Made by a program: the position numbers and the translations under genes. The notes under the pieces were generated by a model that saw only the letters and a list, made by a program, of their open reading frames with translations, did not search any database and was not told the origin of the DNA. Shown here piece by piece: positions 23,971 through 33,974 of a DNA stretch of 64,000 nt. Every line of letters starts with the position of its first letter. Within the stretch, counting starts at the first letter, position 1. This stretch comes from Chloroflexota bacterium. Lineage in GTDB: Bacteria; Chloroflexota; Anaerolineae; Anaerolineales; Villigracilaceae. The stretch covers positions 248,001 to 312,000 of the forward strand of contig JACPVF010000015.1 of NCBI GenBank assembly GCA_016191845.1. The letters run 5' to 3'.

Positions 23971-25050
23971 ATGAAGCGTGTGTTGGTCACAGGCGGGGCT
24001 GGATTCATCGGCTCCAATTTCGTGAGATATTTACTGAAAACCGAACCTGATGTACAAATCGTCAATCTGGATTTGCTGACCTACGCGGGCAGTTTAGAGA
24101 ACCTCAAAGACTTGCCCGGTGGGAAACGCCATACTTTTGTGCAGGGGGACATTTGCGACCGCGAACTCATCCCCCAACTCTTGCGTCAACATCAGATTGA
24201 TACCATCGTCCACTTCGCGGCTGAGTCGCACGTGGACCGCTCGATTCTCGGTCCTGAACCGTTCATCCAGACCAATGTGTTCGGCACGTTCAACCTGCTC
24301 GAAGCGGCGCGCAAGGTCTGGTTGGAGGAGGGTCTTTTCCCCAGGGATCAGGTTCGTTTCCACCACGTCTCCACGGACGAGGTCTATGGCACGTTGAAGC
24401 CGGCCGACCCTGCCTTCTCCGAGACGACCCCCTATGCACCCAACTCCCCTTATGCTGCCTCGAAGGCATCCAGCGATCTTATTGCACGCTCGTATATCCA
24501 CACCTACGGCCTGCCCGTCACGATCTCGAACTGCTCGAACAACTACGGACCATATCAATTCCCCGAGAAGCTCATTCCGTTGATGATCCTGAACGGCATG
24601 ACGGGTAAACCCTTGCCTGTATACGGTGACGGCCAACAGATCCGAGACTGGTTATATGTGGAGGATCATTGCGAGGCCATCCACTTGATCCTGGCCAAGG
24701 GGCAGGTGGGCGAAACTTACAACATCGGCGGCGGAAACCAGCCTGCCAACCTGACCATCGTCGAGACCATCTGCGACATGCTGGACGAGTTCCAGCCCGC
24801 CTCGGAGTATATCCCGCACAACAAGCTCATCACTTATGTCACGGATCGCCCCGGGCATGACCGCCGTTATGCGATGAACATTGAAAAGATCCAGCGCGAG
24901 TTGGGTTGGTCGCCGCAGCACTCTTTGAGCGACGGCCTGCGTGACACGGTGGAGTGGTACCTGTCCAATTCCGCCTGGATGGATGCCATCCAGAAACAGC
25001 GCGAGTATCAGAAGTGGGTCGACCAGAACTATCAGAAACGGGAGAAATAA
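23971..25050 (+). CDS. rfbB: dTDP-glucose 4,6-dehydratase
   Basis: Second step of the dTDP-rhamnose pathway, 359 residues, extended SDR fold. The NAD site is [16 protein letters not shown] and the active site includes [16 protein letters not shown] gives the Tyr-x3-Lys pair, and [18 protein letters not shown] is the family loop. A GAGGAGAG ribosome site lies upstream. Confidence 0.96.
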   Translation: MKRVLVTGGAGFIGSNFVRYLLKTEPDVQIVNLDLLTYAGSLENLKDLPGGKRHTFVQGDICDRELIPQLLRQHQIDTIVHFAAESHVDRSILGPEPFIQTNVFGTFNLLEAARKVWLEEGLFPRDQVRFHHVSTDEVYGTLKPADPAFSETTPYAPNSPYAASKASSDLIARSYIHTYGLPVTISNCSNNYGPYQFPEKLIPLMILNGMTGKPLPVYGDGQQIRDWLYVEDHCEAIHLILAKGQVGETYNIGGGNQPANLTIVETICDMLDEFQPASEYIPHNKLITYVTDRPGHDRRYAMNIEKIQRELGWSPQHSLSDGLRDTVEWYLSNSAWMDAIQKQREYQKWVDQNYQKREK

Positions 25051-25052
25051 CC

Positions 25053-25925
25053 ATGAAGGGAATCATCCTGGCGGGCGGGCGCGGCACGCGTCTCAACCCG
25101 CTCACGCTCGTCATGAGCAAGCAGTTGCTGCCCGTCTACGACAAACCGATGGTGTACTACCCCCTGTCTATGTTGATGCTGGCGGGCATTCGCGAGATTC
25201 TAGTCATCAGCACGCCCGAGGACCTGCCCAACTTCCAGCGCCTGCTGGGGGATGGGAGTCAGTGGGGGCTGAGATTCAGCTATGTCGAGCAGGACCAGCC
25301 ACGAGGCCTGGCGGACGCCTTCCGCGTCGGCGCGGATTTCATCGGCGGAGATTCCTCCTGTCTCATCCTGGGCGACAACATTTTCTTCGGTCATGGGCTG
25401 CCCGAGATGCTGCGTCGTGCGGCCGCGCTGGAGCAGGGCGCGTTGATCTTTGCCTACGCAGTGCGTGACCCTGAGCGTTACGGTGTGGTGGATTTCGACT
25501 CGAACGGCCTGGTGCTCAGCCTCGAAGAGAAACCTGCCAGGCCCAGGTCGAATTATGCTGTGCCGGGCATTTACTTCTACGACCCCAAAGTGGTCGAGTT
25601 GGCCGCGAACCTCAAGCCTTCGATGCGCGGCGAGCTGGAGATCACCGACCTCAACCGTCTGTACCTCGAACGCGGCGAACTGCGCGTGGATATCCTCGGG
25701 CGCGGTGTAGCCTGGCTGGATGCCGGCACGCACGAGTCGTTGCTGCAATCGGCGGGTTTCGTACAAGCCGTGCAGGAACGCCAGGGCATGATGATCTCCT
25801 GCCCCGAGGAGATCGCTTATCGTATGGGCTACATTAGCAAAGATCAACTGCGCGAACAGGTCAGCGGCATGGCCAACAATGGCTACACCGATTATCTGCG
25901 CCGCCTGCTGGAGCAGCGCTCGTGA
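25053..25925 (+). CDS. rfbA: Glucose-1-phosphate thymidylyltransferase
   Basis: First step of the pathway, giving dTDP-glucose; 290 residues. [13 protein letters not shown] is the nucleotide-binding loop. [18 protein letters not shown] and [10 protein letters not shown] complete the RmlA pattern. The start at 25053 lies 2 nt after the rfbB stop. The longer frame upstream is rejected. Confidence 0.96.
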   Translation: MKGIILAGGRGTRLNPLTLVMSKQLLPVYDKPMVYYPLSMLMLAGIREILVISTPEDLPNFQRLLGDGSQWGLRFSYVEQDQPRGLADAFRVGADFIGGDSSCLILGDNIFFGHGLPEMLRRAAALEQGALIFAYAVRDPERYGVVDFDSNGLVLSLEEKPARPRSNYAVPGIYFYDPKVVELAANLKPSMRGELEITDLNRLYLERGELRVDILGRGVAWLDAGTHESLLQSAGFVQAVQERQGMMISCPEEIAYRMGYISKDQLREQVSGMANNGYTDYLRRLLEQRS

Positions 25926-26803
25926 AGATCATACTTTTCGGCGGCAAGCTGGGACAACTTGGCTGGGAACTGCGCCGCACGCTCGCACCTCTGGGTGAGG
26001 TGATGGCCGTGGATCGCGACGATCTGGACCTGCGGGATGCTTCCGCCTTGGAGGCCTTCCTGCGCGAACAAGCTCCGCAGTTGATCGTCAACGCCTCGGC
26101 TTATACCGCTGTCGACCGTGCCGAAACGGAGCAGGACCTGGCCTTCGCCATTAACGAGCAGGCCCCGCGCGTCATGGCCGAGTCTGCTCGCGCGTTGAGT
26201 GCAGGCTTGATCCATTATTCCACTGATTATGTCTTCGACGGGACGCTCGGCCGACCCTATGTCGAAGGCGACACGCCGAACCCACTCAGCGTTTACGGAC
26301 GTAGCAAACTGGCAGGCGAGCAGGCCATCCAGGCGGCGGGCTGCGCGCACCTCATCTTCCGTACCGCCTGGGTGTACAGCACGCGCGGCGATAGCTTCAT
26401 CACCAAGACCCTACAATGGGCGCGGCAAAAGACCGAGTTGCGCGTCGTGGACGACCAGGTCAGCAACCCCACCTGGGCACGGATGCTGGCCGAGGCGACA
26501 TCCATGTTGCTGTCGCAGGGGGTGGGAGATGTGCCCGCCTACGTGGGCGAGAAGAGCGGACTGTATCACCTGGCGGGCTGGGGATTTGCCTCCCGTTATG
26601 AGTGGGCGCAGCACATCCTCGCCAACGATCCCAAACGGACCGAACAATTGGTCCAGACCCTTCGGCCTGCCCACACCGATGAATTTCCCGCTCCTGCCGA
26701 ACGTCCGCTCTTCTCGGCGCTGGATTGTTCCCATTTCGAGCGAACCTTCGGTCTGTGCCTGCCGCCCTGGCAGGAAGCCCTTCAGCGCTGCATGGAAGCA
26801 TAA
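25922..26803 (+). CDS. rfbD: dTDP-4-dehydrorhamnose reductase
   Basis: Last step, producing dTDP-L-rhamnose; 293 residues. [16 protein letters not shown] is a variant Rossmann glycine motif. [12 protein letters not shown] and [13 protein letters not shown] provide Thr, Tyr and Lys of the active site. It starts with GTG and overlaps rfbA by 4 nt. No rhamnosyltransferase follows in this cluster. Confidence 0.95.
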   Translation: MKIILFGGKLGQLGWELRRTLAPLGEVMAVDRDDLDLRDASALEAFLREQAPQLIVNASAYTAVDRAETEQDLAFAINEQAPRVMAESARALSAGLIHYSTDYVFDGTLGRPYVEGDTPNPLSVYGRSKLAGEQAIQAAGCAHLIFRTAWVYSTRGDSFITKTLQWARQKTELRVVDDQVSNPTWARMLAEATSMLLSQGVGDVPAYVGEKSGLYHLAGWGFASRYEWAQHILANDPKRTEQLVQTLRPAHTDEFPAPAERPLFSALDCSHFERTFGLCLPPWQEALQRCMEA

Positions 26804-26804
26804 T

Positions 26805-26841
26805 CCCCTTCTCCCTCTGGGAGAGGGATGGGGTGAGGGGA
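26805..26841. repeat. Intergenic palindrome of the CCCTCTCCCTCTGGGAGAGGG type
   Basis: CTCCCTCTGGGAGAG makes the core palindrome, flanked by CCCCTT on the left and GGGGTGAGGGGA on the right. It directly follows the rfbD stop. I recognise this sequence type from intergenic regions of many bacteria. It may act as a transcript 3' end. Confidence 0.6.
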
Positions 26842-26947
26842 GCTTTTGAAATGGAATTGATAACCCCTCCCTCCCATTGAAAAAGTATAATGACACGGGT
26901 AGGATAAAGTTGTCGGTACCGTCTTTAGTTGAAAAGGAGAGCGACTC

Positions 26948-29809
26948 ATGAACCCCTCCCAGAAATTCTGGAAACGTATCTTATCGCTGCTGGCTTTGAC
27001 AGTAGTGATCCTGTCAGCTGTGCAACCCGCCGCGGATGTGGGAGCCCAGGCTCAGGTCCAGGGGCAGACCCCCGACGGCCCGCAGCAGATCGTGCTTCGC
27101 CCGGTCAAGGTTGGGATCAGCACGATTCACCCCACCACTCCACCGGTAGGAACAAGCCCGCTCATCCCGAGCCCGACCCAAAACTGGCTCGGCATCATGA
27201 ACCATGAAAATCTGCTCCAGCCCTTCGGCACCGGAGTGTTGACCAACCCGCCTTACATGACTGGGGATATCGGACCCTCACACTATATCGAAGCCGCGAA
27301 TAACCTGTTCCGCATTTTCAGCCCCACCACGGGAGAAAAATTATGGGCTGAGGCCATCAGTCACCTCTTCCAGGGTTTTGGCGGGATGTGCGAGAACAAT
27401 GATGACGGTTCGCCGATGGTGGTCTACGATCACCTGGCCGACCGTTGGGTCATCAGTCAGATGGCGCGCGATGCCATCTATCCGGGCTTTGAGTATCACC
27501 AATGCGTGGCAGTTTCCACTACCGAAAACCCGGTGGACGATCCCTGGTATCTGTACGACTATGCCATCACCAGCCCTGGCGTGCAGATGTACTCGGCTCC
27601 CAAACTGTCCATGTGGTCCAACGGCTACTACCTGGCCCTTGACGAGTGGCAGTACGACACAATCAATAACAAATGGAACTATGTTGGGCAGGGCGTGGGT
27701 GTGTTCGAGCGTTCCAAGATGCTGCTCGGCCAACATACCGCCGCCCTGATTTATCTGGACGTGAAAAGCAATTCCACCCTGCATCGCATGCTGCCTGCCG
27801 ATTTGGACGGTTATCCACCGGCCTCCGATACCCCGGGCTTGTTCGTGCAGATGAACGATGATAACCGCGGTGATACCGCCGACCAGCTCGAGATTTGGCA
27901 GTTGATCCCTGATTGGACGAACTATATCGTTGCCTGGGGGGAAGCAAAAACCCTGGCGGTGAGTGCTTTCAACTCGAAGTTCACCTGCCAGAATGCCTCG
28001 CCCTTCAACGACTGCATCCCGCAACCGGGCGTCACCTCCGACAAATACCTGGATGTGGTCTCCGACCGCCTGATGTTCCGCGCACAGTACCGTTACCTGA
28101 ATGGGGAAGGCAACCTGGTGTTGAACCAGACTGTCAACGTCGGCTCGGACAAGGCTGGCCTGCGTTGGTATCACCTGCAGACCAACGCGATCAGCGGCTG
28201 GGAAGTGGCGGACCAGGGCACCTATGCTCCAGACTCGGATAACCGCTGGTTGGGCAGCGCCGCCATGGATGCCAGCGGCAATATTGCGATTGGTTACTCG
28301 GTGGCCAGCACTTCCACCTATCCGTCCATCCGTTATACCGGACGGTTGGCAGGTGACCCGGCGGGGACGCTCCCGCAGGGCGAAGGCGTGATCCAGGCCG
28401 GCACGCTGGCCCAAACCGATACCGCCAGCAGTTGGGGACCTCTCAGTTCTCTCTCGGTCGACCCGGTGGACCAATGCTCGTTTTGGTATACCGGCGAGTA
28501 TATTGGCAATGACATGCCAGAAGGTTTCAGTGGAACGCCAATCGTCAGCTGGCAGACCCGCGTTGCCAAATTCGACCTCGGTACAGGCAACTGCACCACC
28601 CCCACCCCCATCACCATCAGCGGCTTTGTTACTGATGTTGTATCAGGCCTCCCGATCCCCAATGCCATCGTAGTGACCAACACTGGTTACATGGCAAAGA
28701 CCGATACGAACGGCATTTACACCCTCAAGGGCCTGCCTGCCGATATGGTGACTGTGACAGCCAGCGCCACGGGGCACAACTCTGCCTCGCAGGATGCCAC
28801 TCCGCCCGCCACGGATGTGAACTTTGTGTTGTCCACCTCGCTCGATGATATCAGTGGTGCATCGGTCATCCCTGGCATCCCATACATGGACAACCAGGAT
28901 ACCACTCTGGCCACCTCTGCTGCCGATGACCCGCTCCTGACCAACGCCTGTGGCCTGCCTGCGAGCGCCAAGGGCAGCGCCACGCTCTGGTATTCGTTCA
29001 CGCCCACTGCCAGTCAGTTGGTTTACATGGATACCTACACCTCGGACTTTGACACCTTCATCGCGGTGTGGACCGGTGCGCGTGGAAATTTGACCTCGGT
29101 CATCTGTAACAACGACGCAGACGGGACCAAGCAATCGGCCCTGACCCTGAACGCGGTCAAGGACACCACCTACTACATCGAGGTCGGCCAGGCTACCACC
29201 ACCATCCCGACCGGCGGCAACCAGAGATTCCACCTGGCCACCTTCTCGGATGTTTCAGGCGGACATTGGGCCTGGCGCTATGTCGAGGGATTATTCAAGG
29301 CCAAGGTGACGGGGGGATGTTCCACCTCGCCCATGGCCTACTGCCCGGGCACTACTGTCACCCGTGACCAGATGGCGGTCTTCCTGCTGCGCGCCGAACA
29401 CGGCTCGGGATACAATCCGCCTCCTGCCACCGGTGTTTTTGCCGATGTGCCCACCAACTTCTGGGCCGCGGCCTGGATCGAGCAACTGGCGGCTGAAGGC
29501 ATCACCGGCGGATGCAGCGTCACCCCGAAACTGTATTGTCCGTCCACGCCCGTCACCCGTGATCAGATGGCGGTCTTCCTGCTGCGTGTGAAGCATATCG
29601 GCACGCCTGGGTATACGCCTCCTGATCCGACCGGTGTCTTCAATGATGTGCCGGTCGACTACTGGGCTGCACGCTGGATCGAGCAACTGGCCGCTGAAGG
29701 CATCACTGGCGGCTGCGGTAACGATAACTTCTGTCCAGCCTTCGCAGTCAGTCGCGATCAGATGGCGGTCTTCCTGGTGCGCACCGCCAGCCTGCCGCTG
29801 GCCCCATAA
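26948..29809 (+). CDS. Large secreted protein with three C-terminal SLH domains
   Basis: 953 residues. A signal peptide ends near QPAADVGAQA. Residues 60-550 are a beta-rich region of unknown type. A carboxypeptidase-regulatory-like fold lies near 557-635 (ITISGFVTDVVSGLPIPNA). A pre-peptidase C-terminal-like region covers about 640-760. Three SLH repeats close the protein, each with the pattern GITGGC...YCP...VTRDQMAVFLLR and a Cys pair. SLH domains anchor proteins to cell-wall glycans. GTATAAT upstream and AAGGAG before the ATG mark its own transcription unit. Confidence 0.85.
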   Translation: MNPSQKFWKRILSLLALTVVILSAVQPAADVGAQAQVQGQTPDGPQQIVLRPVKVGISTIHPTTPPVGTSPLIPSPTQNWLGIMNHENLLQPFGTGVLTNPPYMTGDIGPSHYIEAANNLFRIFSPTTGEKLWAEAISHLFQGFGGMCENNDDGSPMVVYDHLADRWVISQMARDAIYPGFEYHQCVAVSTTENPVDDPWYLYDYAITSPGVQMYSAPKLSMWSNGYYLALDEWQYDTINNKWNYVGQGVGVFERSKMLLGQHTAALIYLDVKSNSTLHRMLPADLDGYPPASDTPGLFVQMNDDNRGDTADQLEIWQLIPDWTNYIVAWGEAKTLAVSAFNSKFTCQNASPFNDCIPQPGVTSDKYLDVVSDRLMFRAQYRYLNGEGNLVLNQTVNVGSDKAGLRWYHLQTNAISGWEVADQGTYAPDSDNRWLGSAAMDASGNIAIGYSVASTSTYPSIRYTGRLAGDPAGTLPQGEGVIQAGTLAQTDTASSWGPLSSLSVDPVDQCSFWYTGEYIGNDMPEGFSGTPIVSWQTRVAKFDLGTGNCTTPTPITISGFVTDVVSGLPIPNAIVVTNTGYMAKTDTNGIYTLKGLPADMVTVTASATGHNSASQDATPPATDVNFVLSTSLDDISGASVIPGIPYMDNQDTTLATSAADDPLLTNACGLPASAKGSATLWYSFTPTASQLVYMDTYTSDFDTFIAVWTGARGNLTSVICNNDADGTKQSALTLNAVKDTTYYIEVGQATTTIPTGGNQRFHLATFSDVSGGHWAWRYVEGLFKAKVTGGCSTSPMAYCPGTTVTRDQMAVFLLRAEHGSGYNPPPATGVFADVPTNFWAAAWIEQLAAEGITGGCSVTPKLYCPSTPVTRDQMAVFLLRVKHIGTPGYTPPDPTGVFNDVPVDYWAARWIEQLAAEGITGGCGNDNFCPAFAVSRDQMAVFLVRTASLPLAP

Positions 29810-29833
29810 GCGGACGATTTCCCTGACTCTTTC

Positions 29834-29870
29834 GATGGCTCCTCATCCGCGTGGCGGGTGGGGAGCCATC
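29834..29870 (+). terminator. Hairpin after the SLH protein gene
   Basis: GATGGCTCC pairs with GGGAGCCATC over a GC-rich loop. No T-run follows, so it may only partly terminate and otherwise stabilise the 3' end. Confidence 0.5.
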
Positions 29871-29914
29871 TCCGATGATTGGATTGCGAGGCACCCTTGC
29901 TGAGAAGCCGACTC

Positions 29915-30973
29915 ATGAACATAATCTTTCCCCTGTTGCTCTGGTTTCAGAATCGAGTACTTGCCCGAATCAAACGTCCTAGCCTGACCACTTTACGGGT
30001 GTTCTACATCGGCGGCTACTGGCGTGGACCCAATGACGTGGTGGCCATGATGCTCGACGGCCTGGAGGCGCTTGGCGTGCAGGTCTTCGAGTTCAACACC
30101 GACGAGTATTTCGACGCGCTCGATGTGGAGAATCCGCCTTACGACCGCGGCACCTCGGGGCCCGTCTGGCTGGTGTGGGATCGGGTGGCGCCGTCCATCC
30201 TGAAGTTTCGCCCGCACTTGGTCATTTGCAACGCAGGCGGGCTGAGCTTCCGCCCGAAGGACGTGGCCACCCTGCGCGGGTGGGGAATCCGCCTGCTGGG
30301 CATCGCCCTGAGCGACCCCGAGGTCTACGAGGTCACCACCAGCCGCATCTGTCATAACTTCGATGTGTACTACACCATCGTCAAGGAGTTCGTGGAGCGT
30401 TACCGCGGCGTGGGTGTGGATGCCCACCGCCTGCCCATCGCCACCAGCGACATCTTCTTCCGCCCCATGCCGCCCCGCCCCGAATACGAGTGCGACGTGT
30501 TGATGCTGGGCGCGGTGCACGAGGACCGCATCGAACCCGTCCGCGCGCTGGTGGAGCATTTCGATACCCACGTCTACGGCGAGAACTGGGAGAAGTACGG
30601 CTTCCACAACCGCGGATTCCTGTACGGCGAGGATACGCTCAGCGCCCTGAACAGCGCGAAGATGGCGATCATCTTTCCGCGCACGGTCTCGGGCTTCCAG
30701 GCTGTCAAACTGGGCATCTTCGATTTCTTCGCCGCGGGCGGATTGGTCATCACCGAGGATTTCCCCGACCTGCATGAATACTTTGAGGTCGGCAGGGAGG
30801 TCATCGCCTTCACCGATACCGAGGACATGCTGAAGAAGGTCCGCTATTACCTCGACCATCCCGAGGAGGCGGACGCCATCCGCCAGGCGGGACGCAAACG
30901 CGTGGTGGAAAATTACACCTGGAAGAAGGCCTGGCCCGCCATCCTGAAGACAGCCCTGCCGCTGGCGGAGTAA
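29915..30973 (+). CDS. CgeB-like glycosyltransferase
   Basis: About 352 residues, GT-B-like. The N-terminal half begins FYIGGYWRGPNDVVAMMLDG. The C-terminal half has YECDVLMLGAVHEDRIEPV, LNSAKMAIIFPRTVSGFQAV and FFAAGGLVITEDFPDLHEYF, then FTDTEDMLKKVRYYLDHPEE, the pattern of CgeB/DUF3880 and Glyco_trans_1_2 proteins. ATG 29915 is preferred over an upstream TTG at 29879. It may decorate the surface protein or glycan made by the neighbouring genes, but donor and acceptor are unknown. Confidence 0.78.
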   Translation: MNIIFPLLLWFQNRVLARIKRPSLTTLRVFYIGGYWRGPNDVVAMMLDGLEALGVQVFEFNTDEYFDALDVENPPYDRGTSGPVWLVWDRVAPSILKFRPHLVICNAGGLSFRPKDVATLRGWGIRLLGIALSDPEVYEVTTSRICHNFDVYYTIVKEFVERYRGVGVDAHRLPIATSDIFFRPMPPRPEYECDVLMLGAVHEDRIEPVRALVEHFDTHVYGENWEKYGFHNRGFLYGEDTLSALNSAKMAIIFPRTVSGFQAVKLGIFDFFAAGGLVITEDFPDLHEYFEVGREVIAFTDTEDMLKKVRYYLDHPEEADAIRQAGRKRVVENYTWKKAWPAILKTALPLAE

Positions 30974-30987
30974 GAGCATAACAAACG

Positions 30988-31025
30988 AAAATGGCGCTGC
31001 GGCAAAGGCAGCGCCATTTTTCTTT
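30988..31025. terminator. Bidirectional terminator between convergent genes
   Basis: AAAATGGCGCTGC and GCAGCGCCATTTT form a 13-bp stem with a 7-nt loop, with T on the plus side and A upstream. It serves the CgeB-like gene and probably the convergent nitroreductase gene. Confidence 0.85.
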
Positions 31026-31537
31026 TACCACCTCTCCCAATGCACCACCTCGTCCAGGTCGCGGCGGCCGCCCTTCTTCGGCGGCATGGAGAGTTTGGCC
31101 TCGTCCGCGGGGTAGCCGAAGGAGAGCGCGATGCGCAGATGCCACTCGGGCGGGAACCTCAAAATGGCGCGGGACCGCTCGAAGTCGTAGAGCGAAGCGA
31201 GGCAGGAGCCGATTCCCAGCTCCCAGGCGGCCAGCTGCATGAAGGCCGCCGCCTGTCCCGCGTCGAACATCGTCTGGAATTTCTCGGCCGGTTCGGGGGT
31301 CAGGATGGCCACCCCCAGGGCGGCGCCCGCCAGATGTCCCGCCCACTCACCGCATTGGGACAATTCCTTGAGGATGGCCTTGTCCTGCACGGCGATGAAC
31401 TGCCAGGCCTGGGTGTTCTTCGAGGATTGCGACCTGCGCCCCGCGTTGAGGATGGCGTAGACGGTCTCGGCGGGCAGCGGCTGGTCGCTGAATTTGCGCA
31501 CCGCACGTTTGGTACGGATGGCTTCCGATACGTTCAT
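31025..31537 (-). CDS. Nitroreductase-family flavoprotein
   Basis: About 170 residues, FMN-binding fold. The N-terminal EAIRTKRAVRKFSDQPLPAE holds the family's Arg/Ser FMN-phosphate site. AGRRSQSSKNTQAWQFIAV and LGIGSCLASLYDFERSR match the rest. It starts at ATG 31537 with AGAGGTG upstream. The longer start at 31582 reads through that site. TATAAT near 31573-31578 on the minus strand may be its -10. Substrate unknown. Confidence 0.85.
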   Translation of the reverse strand: MNVSEAIRTKRAVRKFSDQPLPAETVYAILNAGRRSQSSKNTQAWQFIAVQDKAILKELSQCGEWAGHLAGAALGVAILTPEPAEKFQTMFDAGQAAAFMQLAAWELGIGSCLASLYDFERSRAILRFPPEWHLRIALSFGYPADEAKLSMPPKKGGRRDLDEVVHWERW

Positions 31538-31715
31538 GGCACCTCTTTCCAGTTTCGTCTTTTCATTGTCATTATAGTGCAACCGTCATAAATTCGACGT
31601 TGCGCTTGGCACTAGCAGAAGGGGAAGTTTATCAATGGACAGTCCGCCGCATTCCCTGGATAATGAGAATGGCTGAATGGCCGTCCAGACTTTGTTTTCC
31701 ATCAGGAGACCTTCC

Positions 31716-33869
31716 ATGACCTTACCTGTCGAATCGACCCTGTTGGGGGAATACACCTACGACCTGCACCCCGTGGAACGCGGATACGCCAACCGCACCC
31801 TGTACATCAACCTCAATGACAACAGTATCTACGAGAAACCCGTCACCCAGCAAATGAAGGACCTGTTCACGGGCGGACGTGGTTTTGCGCTCAAGTTGCT
31901 GTGGGATGCGGTCACGCCCGAAACCACCTGGGATGATCCGCGCAACGAGTTGGTCATCGCCAATGGGCCGATCTGCGGCATCACCGCCTACCCCGGTAGC
32001 GGCAAGGCCACCGTGGTGACCCTCAGCCCGCTGACCCAGAACGTGATCGACAGCAATGTGGGCGGCTACTTCTCACCCTTCCTCAAGTTCTCGGGCTTCG
32101 ATGCGCTCGAGATTCAGGGCAAGGCCGAAGAGGACGTGCTCATCTTCATCGACGGCGACAACGGCAGGGTCACCATCGAGCCGTACGCCTACGAGGAAGA
32201 GGATTCGCACCTGATCGGCAACATTCTGACCGCGAAGTATGGCGGCGACGAAAAAGGCCGACGCGGCGTCTCGGTCCTCTCGGCGGGACAGGCAGCCAAC
32301 CACATCCGCTACGCGGCCATCAACTCGACCTGGTACGATGTGCGCCGCAAGGAAGCCCGCCTCAAGCAGGCGGGACGCGGCGGCCCCGGGCGGGTTTTCC
32401 GCGACAAGAAGATCGCAGCCATCGTGGTGCGTTTCTCCGACATGGGCGGCGACAAGAACGGCGTAGCCGACATGGCGCTGGTCCGCAAGGCGGGCGCGCG
32501 CATCAACAAGGAGATCGCCGACCTGGACGACAAGCAGAACCAGATGCGCAAGGTCGGCACCGCCAACATCGTCGAGGTGATGGACCACTTCGACCTGCTG
32601 CCCACCCACAACTTCCGCTATGGCTCGCACCCCGAGACCTACAAGATCGACTCGAAGGTCTGGAAGGAAGCCTTCACCCAGGGCCTGCCCGATGGCTGCT
32701 GGTTGGGTTGCACCATGTCCTGTTCGCACGGCGTGGACCATTTCCCTCTCAAGACTGGACCCTATGCGGGAGATTGCGTGGTGGTCGATGGCCCCGAGTA
32801 CGAGAATGCCGCGGGCCTCGGTTCGAACATCGGCAACTTCGATCCGCAAAAGGTGCTCGAACTCAACTTCTACTGCGACACCTACGGCGTGGATACCATC
32901 TCCTTTGCCGATAGCGTGGCCTTTGCGATGGAGTGCTATGAGGAAGGCATTCTCAACAAGGACATTACGGGCGGGCTGGAACTGAACTTCGGCAACGGCG
33001 CGGCCGCGCTCGAACTGTTGCACCAGATGGCACACGGAGAAGGCTTCGGCGTCATCGTGGGGCAGGGCGTGCGTTCCATGAAGGAATTCTTCGTGCGCGA
33101 GTATGGTGCGGACCCGAAATTCGTCCACGACATCGGCATGGAGATCAAGGGCATGGAAGTGTCCGAGTATCTGACCAAGGAATCCATTGCCCAACAGGGC
33201 GGCTACGGCCTGGCCACCAAGGGCGCCCAGCATGACGAGGCCTGGCTCATTTTCATGGATCAGGTTCACAACCTGCTGCCCACCTTCGAGATCAAAGCTG
33301 AGGCATTGCACTACTTCCCGATGTGGCGCACCTGGTTCAGCCTGCACGGTCTGTGCAAACTGCCGTGGAACGACATCTCGCCCGAGAACAACAAACAGAC
33401 CAAGGAACCCGCCAAGGTCGAGGAGCATGTCGAGAACTACACCTGGATCCACGAGGGTGTAACGGGCAAGCCGACCCAGGTCGAGGATTTGCTGTCGCAA
33501 TCGGAGCGCGTGTACAACTTCCAGAAGGTCTTTGCCCTGCGCATGGGACGAATCGGTCGCAAGCACGATTATCCGCCGTACCGTGCGATGGGCCCCGTCA
33601 CCCCGTTGGAGTACGAATCCCGCCAGGAGCGCTATGACGAACAGCTCAAACGCCTGGTGGGGATCGATCCCACAGGCCTGCCCACCGAGGAGAAGGTAAA
33701 GCGCCTGCGCGCCTATCGCGAGGCGCAATACGAGAAGCTGGTGGATGCCGTCTACCTGCGCCGCGGCTGGGACGCGAATGGTATTCCGACCGTCGAGAAG
33801 CTGCACAATCTCGGCATCGACCTTCCCGAGGTGGTCGAGGCGGTTGAACAGGCACGCAAGAAGGCCTGA
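31716..33869 (+). CDS. Aldehyde:ferredoxin oxidoreductase family, tungsten/molybdopterin enzyme
   Basis: 717 residues, oxygen-sensitive W-pterin enzymes that oxidise aldehydes with ferredoxin. FTGGRGFALKLLWDAV and GPICGITAYPGSGKATVVTL are N-terminal AOR motifs. DGPEYENAAGLGSNIGNFDP is the pterin-binding signature. Iron-sulfur ligands are probably C328, C332, C336 (GCWLGCTMSCSHGV) and C547 (HGLCKLPWND). The first two are spaced C-x3-C, where characterised AORs have C-x2-C. AGGAG precedes ATG 31716. No adjacent ferredoxin or W-transport genes. Substrate not predictable. Confidence 0.9.
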   Translation: MTLPVESTLLGEYTYDLHPVERGYANRTLYINLNDNSIYEKPVTQQMKDLFTGGRGFALKLLWDAVTPETTWDDPRNELVIANGPICGITAYPGSGKATVVTLSPLTQNVIDSNVGGYFSPFLKFSGFDALEIQGKAEEDVLIFIDGDNGRVTIEPYAYEEEDSHLIGNILTAKYGGDEKGRRGVSVLSAGQAANHIRYAAINSTWYDVRRKEARLKQAGRGGPGRVFRDKKIAAIVVRFSDMGGDKNGVADMALVRKAGARINKEIADLDDKQNQMRKVGTANIVEVMDHFDLLPTHNFRYGSHPETYKIDSKVWKEAFTQGLPDGCWLGCTMSCSHGVDHFPLKTGPYAGDCVVVDGPEYENAAGLGSNIGNFDPQKVLELNFYCDTYGVDTISFADSVAFAMECYEEGILNKDITGGLELNFGNGAAALELLHQMAHGEGFGVIVGQGVRSMKEFFVREYGADPKFVHDIGMEIKGMEVSEYLTKESIAQQGGYGLATKGAQHDEAWLIFMDQVHNLLPTFEIKAEALHYFPMWRTWFSLHGLCKLPWNDISPENNKQTKEPAKVEEHVENYTWIHEGVTGKPTQVEDLLSQSERVYNFQKVFALRMGRIGRKHDYPPYRAMGPVTPLEYESRQERYDEQLKRLVGIDPTGLPTEEKVKRLRAYREAQYEKLVDAVYLRRGWDANGIPTVEKLHNLGIDLPEVVEAVEQARKKA

Positions 33870-33882
33870 CGCAAAACATCGA

Positions 33883-33913
33883 AACACCCTGGTCCTCCAG
33901 GGTGTTTTTTTAT
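33883..33913 (+). terminator. Terminator of the AOR gene
   Basis: AAACACCCTGG and CCAGGGTGTTT form an 11-bp stem with loop TCCT, followed by TTTTA. Confidence 0.92.
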
Positions 33914-33961
33914 GTCCATATGCCCTGTGTGTTGGTAACCTTCCCATGTCAGACTCACGGG

Positions 33962-33974
33962 TATAATTCAATCG
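33962..33974 (+). promoter_or_regulatory. Promoter giving a leaderless mRNA before the small membrane protein and selA
   Basis: TATAAT at 33962-33967 ends 7 nt before ATG 33975, and there is no ribosome-binding sequence between. The spacing equals that at 13424-13437. Confidence 0.5.

Noticed and set aside
31635-31676. 13-codon ORF upstream of the AOR gene
   Set aside because: It has a weak ribosome site and no amino-acid bias or terminator after it, so nothing supports a regulatory role.
32073-33971. 632-codon open frame antisense to the AOR gene
   Set aside because: Long antisense frames arise from codon bias in GC-rich genes; no start context or family motif.
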